This document shows, one piece after another, positions 59,806 to 64,000 of a DNA stretch of 64,000 nt. Source of the DNA: Chloroflexales bacterium ZM16-3 (GTDB taxonomy: Bacteria > Chloroflexota > Chloroflexia > Chloroflexales > Chloroflexaceae); contig RYFE02000017.1 in the NCBI GenBank assembly GCA_004138175.2, forward strand, positions 1-64,000, read 5' to 3'. The translations under genes and the position numbers were made by a program. The notes under the pieces were generated by a model. The model was not told the origin of the DNA, made no database searches, and worked only from the letters and a program-made list of their open reading frames with translations. Within the stretch, counting starts at the first letter, position 1. Every line of letters starts with the position of its first letter.

Positions 59806-61845
59806 ATGAGCGACACGTTCGACATTCTGTTCGAGCCGGTGCGGATCGGCCCAGTCACGGCGCCCAACCGCTTCTACCAGGTGCCGCACTGTAACGGCAT
59901 GGGCCACCGTATGCCGCAGAGCCTCGCCGCCATGCGCGGCGTGAAGGCCGAGGGCGGCTGGGGCGTGGTCTGCACCGAGGAGGTGGAGATCCACCACAGC
60001 AGCGACCTGGCCCCCTACATCGAGGGGCGGCTCTGGGACGACCGCGATATCCCGGCCCTGGCGATGATGGCCGAGTCTGTCCACCGCCACGGCGCACTGG
60101 CCGGGATCGAGCTGACCCACAATGGCCACGACGCGCCCAACTACTACTCGCGGGCGACGCCCCTGGGGCCACGCGACATCGGCCTGATGGGCGGGACGGG
60201 CTACGAGCCAGGGCAGGCCCGGCGTATGGATCGCGAGGACATCCGCAGCCTGCGGCGCTGGCACCGCGCCGCCGCCCTGCGCGCGAAGCAGGCTGGATTC
60301 GACCTCGTCTACTGCTACGCCGGGCACGGCCTGAGCCTGCCAATGCACTTCCTGCTGCGCCGCTATAACGACCGCAGCGACGAGTACGGCGGCAGCCTGA
60401 GCAACCGCGTGCGCCTGCTGCGCGAGCTGATCGAGGACACCAAAGATGCGGTCGGCGACAGCTGCGCGGTGGCGGTGCGGCTGGCCGTCGACGAGCTGCT
60501 GGGCGACGAGGGACTGACCAGCCAGGGCGAGGCCCACGAGATCGTGGCAATGCTCGCCGAGCTGCCCGACCTGTGGGATGTGAACATCTCCGGCTGGAGC
60601 AACGACTCGGCCACGGCGCGCTTCGCCCAGGAGGGCTACCAGGAGCCCTACATCGCCTTCGTCAAAAAGCTCACCAGCAAGCCGGTGGTGGGCGTCGGCC
60701 GCTACACCTCGCCCGAGTCAATGGCCTCGGCGGTGCGGCGCGGCGTGATGGACATGATCGGCGCGGCCCGGCCCTCAATCGCCGACCCCTTCCTTCCAGC
60801 GAAGATCCGCGCCGGGCGGGTCGAGGATATCCGCGAGTGCATCGGCTGCAACATCTGCGTGAGCAGCGACACAAAGTGTGTGCCCATCCGCTGCACCCAG
60901 AACCCGACCATGGGCGAGGAGTGGCGGCGCGGCTGGCACCCCGAGCAGGTCGCGCCGAGGCAGAGCGAGGCCGAGGTGCTGGTGATCGGCGCCGGGCCAG
61001 CCGGCCTAGAGTGCGCCCGCGCCCTCGGCCAGCGCGGCTACAAGGTGGCCCTGGCCGAGCGCGAGCGCGAGCCCGGCGGGCGGGTGGACCGCGAGGCTCG
61101 CCTGCCGGGGCTGGCCGTCTGGCGAAGGGTGATCGACTGGCGGCTGAGCCAGATCGAGAAGCTGCCCAACGTCACGATCTACCCCGGCAGCGCCATGAGC
61201 GCGGCCGACGTGATCGAGGCCGGCTACGCCCACGTGATCATCGCCAGCGGGGCCGACTGGCGCCGCGACGGGGTGGGCCGCACGCTCCAGCGGGCCATCC
61301 CCGGCAGCGAGCTGCCCTCCGTCCTCACGCCCGACGACCTGATGGCGGGGCGGCTGCCCTCGGGGCGGGTGCTGATCTACGACGACGACCACTACTACAT
61401 GGGCGGGGTGCTGGCTGAGCTGCTGGCCTCTACGGGCTGCGCGGTGACGCTGGCCACGGCCGCGCCCATGGCCTCGTACTGGACGCAGTTCACGCTTGAG
61501 CAGGAGCGCATCGAGCGCCGGCTGGGCCAGCTCGGCGTCGCCATCCTGACCCGCACGACCCTGACGGCGATCAGCCCAGGCGGTGCCACGCTGACATCAA
61601 CGATCTCCGGCGCGGCGCGCGAACTGCCCTGCGACGCGGTGGTGCTGACGACCGACCGGCTGCCCCGTGGCGCGCTGGCGGCCGAGCTGGCCCCGGCCCT
61701 GGCGGAGGGCCAGCTGCGCACGCTGCGGGTAATCGGCGACGCCGACGCGCCCAACATCATCGCCCAGGCCATCTTCGCCGGGCACCTGGCCGCCCGCGAG
61801 TTCGACGCGCCGCCCGGCGACGGGACGCCCTTCCGGGTCGAGTAG
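59806..61845 (+). CDS. Trimethylamine-dehydrogenase-like flavoprotein with altered substrate pocket
   Basis: A 679-residue iron-sulphur flavoprotein of the TMADH/dienoyl-CoA reductase group. The TIM barrel begins FEPVRIGPVTAPNRFYQVPHC; Cys29 aligns with the Cys that holds 6-S-cysteinyl FMN. The catalytic triad seems kept (Tyr171, His174, Asp267). The 4Fe-4S ligands are Cys345, Cys348, Cys351 and Cys363. An NAD(P)-binding-like domain follows (VLVIGAGPAGLECARALG). Of the TMADH aromatic bowl, Trp264 remains, but Tyr60 is Glu59 and Trp355 is Asp355. The substrate is therefore probably another amine. No ETF gene is adjacent. Confidence 0.88.
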   Translation: MSDTFDILFEPVRIGPVTAPNRFYQVPHCNGMGHRMPQSLAAMRGVKAEGGWGVVCTEEVEIHHSSDLAPYIEGRLWDDRDIPALAMMAESVHRHGALAGIELTHNGHDAPNYYSRATPLGPRDIGLMGGTGYEPGQARRMDREDIRSLRRWHRAAALRAKQAGFDLVYCYAGHGLSLPMHFLLRRYNDRSDEYGGSLSNRVRLLRELIEDTKDAVGDSCAVAVRLAVDELLGDEGLTSQGEAHEIVAMLAELPDLWDVNISGWSNDSATARFAQEGYQEPYIAFVKKLTSKPVVGVGRYTSPESMASAVRRGVMDMIGAARPSIADPFLPAKIRAGRVEDIRECIGCNICVSSDTKCVPIRCTQNPTMGEEWRRGWHPEQVAPRQSEAEVLVIGAGPAGLECARALGQRGYKVALAEREREPGGRVDREARLPGLAVWRRVIDWRLSQIEKLPNVTIYPGSAMSAADVIEAGYAHVIIASGADWRRDGVGRTLQRAIPGSELPSVLTPDDLMAGRLPSGRVLIYDDDHYYMGGVLAELLASTGCAVTLATAAPMASYWTQFTLEQERIERRLGQLGVAILTRTTLTAISPGGATLTSTISGAARELPCDAVVLTTDRLPRGALAAELAPALAEGQLRTLRVIGDADAPNIIAQAIFAGHLAAREFDAPPGDGTPFRVE

Positions 61846-61876
61846 GCGCGCAACGACAGACAGTGCCACCAGCAGG

Positions 61877-62371
61877 CTATGTTGGCAGCCCGCCGGTGGC
61901 ACCCATCATCCAGCGCATGCAGCGGTGGCCGAAGTCCACCGGCGCGCAGTACATCATCGGGCAGGCGCCTGCGATCAGCGTGACCCCGTGCTCCTTGCAG
62001 AGGGCGACCGCCTCAGGCGAGACACTGGTTCCCGTGCGCATCATGGACTCGTGCATCCAGACCCGTGGGACGCCGGCAGCCACCGCCTGCCGCACCAGCT
62101 CAAGGGTCACAGTCGGGCGGGTAACGATCACAACCCCGCCGACCCCGCCGGGAATCGCGGCCAGCTCAGGGTAACAGGGGTCGCCCTCAAAGGTCTCGGC
62201 ACCGGGAAGAATCGCCACCACCTGATGTCCGGTCTCCTTCAGCTTGCGGTAGATCAGCGTGCCAGAGAGTTGCCGGGTAGCCGACACCCCAGCCACAGCG
62301 ATGCGTGGCTGAGCCAGAAAGTCGGCGACCTTCTCGGCGAGGGTCACTGGTTGGGTTGGTGAATACGCCAT
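61877..62371 (-). CDS. CoA-binding domain protein (YccU-like)
   Basis: A 164-residue cytoplasmic protein with one succinyl-CoA-ligase-like CoA-binding domain. The phosphate loop is VAGVSATRQLSGTLIYRKL near residue 26, VVAILPGAETFEGDPCYPEL follows, and VWMHESMMRTG and GVTLIAGACPMMY match the family. Related stand-alone proteins are of unknown role. A strong aaggagg site precedes the ATG, and a TACAAT box lies about 90 bases upstream. Confidence 0.9.
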   Translation of the reverse strand: MAYSPTQPVTLAEKVADFLAQPRIAVAGVSATRQLSGTLIYRKLKETGHQVVAILPGAETFEGDPCYPELAAIPGGVGGVVIVTRPTVTLELVRQAVAAGVPRVWMHESMMRTGTSVSPEAVALCKEHGVTLIAGACPMMYCAPVDFGHRCMRWMMGATGGLPT

Positions 62372-62478
62372 CGATCAATCCTCCTTATCTTGGTATTGGC
62401 CCAGATCTCGCCGAAGCATCGCTGCCACCGCGAGGACATACCCATAACAGGCTCGCCTGACTATTGTACTACCTCAAT

Positions 62479-62540
62479 CCCTTACCGTTTGGTGGCGTGT
62501 ATGGCTTGCTGATGTGGCGGCACCTACTCCCGACTCCCGA
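62479..62540. repeat. Diverged copy of the 59027 repeat flank
   Basis: Aligns without gaps to 59027-59085. Several differences are C-to-T on this strand (gcgcgcatgg becomes gcgtgtatgg; gatgcggc becomes gatgtggc). Only two cccgact units remain. Confidence 0.8.
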
Positions 62541-62548
62541 AGCCTTGT

Positions 62549-62875
62549 CTACTTCCTTTTCTTCTTTGGCTTGGGCACAGGAAGTTCGTTCGCGGTCACT
62601 CGTATCAGATGACTCATCCACTCTTTGTCTTCGAGATTATCTTCAATAAGAAAGCTTAATTTGGCACCTGGGTACGGCGGCGCCTCGACGACATCGCCAA
62701 TAAAAGCACGTCCACCATCAGTTCGTTTCACGAAGAGTTGGTTGTCACATACCAAGGCGACGACTTTGCCGTCGCTGTAGATCGCATACTCACCAAACAT
62801 CTTCCTGTAGGATATGGCGCCTGCGCTCTCGATCTGGTCGACGATGAACGTCACAAAGTGCTCGTCAGATGACAT
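62549..62875 (-). CDS. TfoX N-terminal domain protein (108 aa)
   Basis: Matches the TfoX/Sxy N-terminal domain: FIVDQIESAGAISYRKMFGEYAIYSDGKVVALVCDNQLFVKRTDGG, then PPYPGAKLSFLIEDNLED. In gammaproteobacteria full-length Sxy/TfoX induces competence; stand-alone N-terminal domains are widespread and uncharacterised. The C-terminus is Lys-rich (KPKKKRK). comM at 45091 is another competence-related gene, but not in the same operon. Confidence 0.9.
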   Translation of the reverse strand: MSSDEHFVTFIVDQIESAGAISYRKMFGEYAIYSDGKVVALVCDNQLFVKRTDGGRAFIGDVVEAPPYPGAKLSFLIEDNLEDKEWMSHLIRVTANELPVPKPKKKRK

Positions 62876-62939
62876 TGTCTCTCCTTGCCTTCTTTGGCAG
62901 TACCGCAGCTCTACGAACCTTGTCTACTGCCAAATAACA

Positions 62940-62988
62940 AACCGGCGTCTGAGTTAGCTGGCCTTGCAGCCTAACTCAGACGCCGGTT
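62940..62988 (-). terminator. Hairpin after the tRNA-Ser(GCT) gene
   Basis: A 19-bp stem aaccggcgtctgagttagc.../complement with a 10-12 base loop, followed on the minus strand by ttgttatttgg. It lies about 95 bases after the tRNA 3' end and is a probable terminator. Confidence 0.7.
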
Positions 62989-63081
62989 CGGCGGCTAGGA
63001 TAGCACCCTTAACAATTCGCCTATGTTGAACGTGTGTCCGCCCTGCTGGGCGGCGCTCCTTGTTCTTGAGAATTTAGTGGC

Positions 63082-63167
63082 GGGGAGGGAGAGATTCGAA
63101 CTCTCGATAGGATTGCTCCTATAGCGGTTTAGCAAACCGCCGCACTAGGCCACTATGCGACCTCCCC
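63082..63167 (-). tRNA. tRNA-Ser (anticodon GCT)
   Basis: On the minus strand the acceptor stem GGGGAGG pairs with CCTCCCC, the anticodon loop TTGCTAA is closed by GCGGT/ACCGC, a long variable arm (atagg...cctat) is of class II type, and the T arm contains GTTCGAAT. Discriminator G. No encoded CCA. Confidence 0.95.
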
Positions 63168-63231
63168 GTGAAACTTACTGGCGAGATTGTACCATAGCCT
63201 CGCGAACTTGCCAACTGACAGGATTGAGTGG

Positions 63232-63319
63232 AGGGGGCGGTGGGATTCGAACCCACGGGCCCGGTTAAGGGCCTTTCGTTTTCAAGACGAACGCATTACG
63301 ACCACTCTGCCACGCCCCC
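63232..63319 (-). tRNA. tRNA-Ser (anticodon TGA)
   Basis: On the minus strand the acceptor GGGGGCG pairs with CGCCCCC, anticodon loop CTTGAAA is closed by TTCGT/ACGAA, and a long variable arm (ggccc...gggcc) marks class II. GTTCGAAT T loop. It reads UCA-type serine codons. Confidence 0.95.
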
Positions 63320-63455
63320 GTTATGTCAATCCTACCAAAGACTCTTATAGAGATAAATCTCCGCGTGGCAGTTAGGTGTACGAATCATACAGGCGTCTCC
63401 ACGAAAGCGGATACGCCTGTATTGTACAACACAAGAACGTCTGTGTCGAAGGTGG

Positions 63456-63529
63456 CAGGCGGGACAGGAATCGAACCTGCAACCTGCGGATTTGGAGGCC
63501 GCTGCTCTGCCTAATTGAGCTACCCGCCT
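63456..63529 (-). tRNA. tRNA-Trp (anticodon CCA)
   Basis: On the minus strand the acceptor AGGCGGG pairs with CCCGCCT, anticodon CCA lies in loop CTCCAAA closed by CGGC.../complement, and the T loop is TTCGATT. Discriminator G. The three tRNAs are on the same strand and probably form one cluster. Confidence 0.95.
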
Positions 63530-63570
63530 TCACACCGCGAAATAATACCATACCCCCGCTGCCTTTGCAA

Positions 63571-63640
63571 CACTGAGACGCTGAGACACTGAGGCACTGA
63601 GCGTGTGTCTCAGTGCCTCAGTGTCTCAGCGCCTCAGTGA
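63571..63640. repeat. (CACTGAGA/G)n octamer array with inverted array
   Basis: Four octamers (63571-63600) and their inverted set (63607-63640) form a hairpin directly after the glpX stop (63642), in terminator position for that gene. Confidence 0.85.
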
Positions 63641-63641
63641 T

Positions 63642-64000
63642 CTACACTGCCGTGATCAGGTGCTCGGCCTGAATGCGGCGGCGGGTGCGCGTCTCGCCGC
63701 GCAGGATGAGCGAGTTTGTGCCGGCCCGGTCATGCACGAAGCTGACCCCCTCAAGCAGCAGGCCAGAGGTGATCCCGGTGGCCACGAAGAAGATCTGGTC
63801 GCCGGTGACCATATCCCCGCAGCGGAGGATGCGCCGTGTCTCGACGCCAACGTCGGCAAGGGATGTGCGCTCCTCAGGGCTCTGCGGGGCCAGGCGGGCC
63901 AGCATCTCGCCGCCCAGAGCCTTCACCGCGCAGGCCGCGATCACCCCCTCCGCCGCGCCGCCCACCCCGATCAGCAGATCCACAGGGCCGTCTGGCTCGG
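63642..64000 (-). CDS. glpX: Fructose-1,6-bisphosphatase class II (GlpX), C-terminal part
   Basis: The frame runs off the right edge and ends at TAG 63642. The visible part has DLLIGVGGAAEGVIAACAVKALGGEMLARL, VETRRILRCGDMVTGDQIFFVATGITSG, and VHDRAGTNSLILRGETRTRRRI, diagnostic of GlpX. It dephosphorylates fructose-1,6-bisphosphate in gluconeogenesis and, in autotrophs, also in carbon fixation. The start and N-terminal metal site are outside the window. Confidence 0.95.
   Translation of the reverse strand, partial: EPDGPVDLLIGVGGAAEGVIAACAVKALGGEMLARLAPQSPEERTSLADVGVETRRILRCGDMVTGDQIFFVATGITSGLLLEGVSFVHDRAGTNSLILRGETRTRRRIQAEHLITAV

Overview
The window is a GC-rich bacterial chromosome segment with dense coding on both strands, no phage or insertion-sequence genes, three tRNAs and many short intergenic repeats. 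Gene content suggests a member of Chloroflexota, probably class Chloroflexia near Roseiflexaceae/Chloroflexales. Pointers are tandem Agl23-like GT39 membrane proteins, a carotenoid lycopene cyclase, a polyprenyl synthase, a BMP-type ABC transporter, a glycine-tailed RRM protein, DUF5671-like repeats and abundant 7-base tandem repeats. This taxonomy is inferred from gene content, not from a marker gene.

Layout. 1-5.6 kb: HAD phosphatase, single-domain response regulator, HerA-like ATPase, 6-phosphogluconolactonase and an aminoglycoside-phosphotransferase-like protein lacking key catalytic residues. 5.7-14.4 kb: two large GT39/Agl23-like membrane proteins (one with a C-terminal NHL propeller) and a penicillin acylase. 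14.5-20 kb: RRM protein with a long leader and a clear terminator, a polyprenyl synthase with altered Asp motifs, small membrane proteins and a lipase. 20-25.7 kb: a lipoprotein glycosidase between inverted copies of a structured repeat, then a papain-like protein, a PD-(D/E)XK nuclease, a hydrolase and an EamA transporter. 25.7-28.6 kb: ribokinase, PAP2-like protein and glycosyltransferase. 28.6-30.7 kb: an AT-richer toxin-antitoxin/regulator island. 30.8-36.3 kb: a surface-polysaccharide cluster (flippase-like protein, UDP-glucuronate epimerase, O-antigen ligase, polyprenyl glycosylphosphotransferase and a 48-residue membrane protein). 36.6-39.7 kb: DUF1992 protein, NadE and a lipoprotein cytochrome c. 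39.7-44.8 kb: a BMP-family nucleoside/sugar ABC operon. 45-49.3 kb: ComM, an M28-like membrane protein and an exported PPC-domain protein. 49.5-52 kb: DAHP synthase and chorismate mutase behind a leader that encodes a Phe/Tyr-rich peptide, preceded by an ANTAR response regulator. 52-58.9 kb: O-methyltransferase, GAF-PP2C phosphatase, lycopene cyclase and a DUF5671-like repeat protein. 59-64 kb: YaiI, a trimethylamine-dehydrogenase-like flavoprotein, CoA-binding and TfoX proteins, tRNA-Ser(GCT), tRNA-Ser(TGA), tRNA-Trp(CCA) and the 3' part of glpX.

The most interesting signals are regulatory and structural. They are: a probable transcription attenuator with a Ser-Phe-Ser-Phe-Tyr-Tyr-Phe leader peptide upstream of the aromatic operon; a repeat pair whose 45-bp core is inverted relative to its flanks; heptanucleotide arrays that lie between genes, form hairpins, are translated in frame inside three membrane proteins and supply C-termini or stop codons; a near-consensus promoter with a perfect operator-like palindrome beside the XRE/MazF module; and a trimethylamine-dehydrogenase homologue with a changed substrate pocket.
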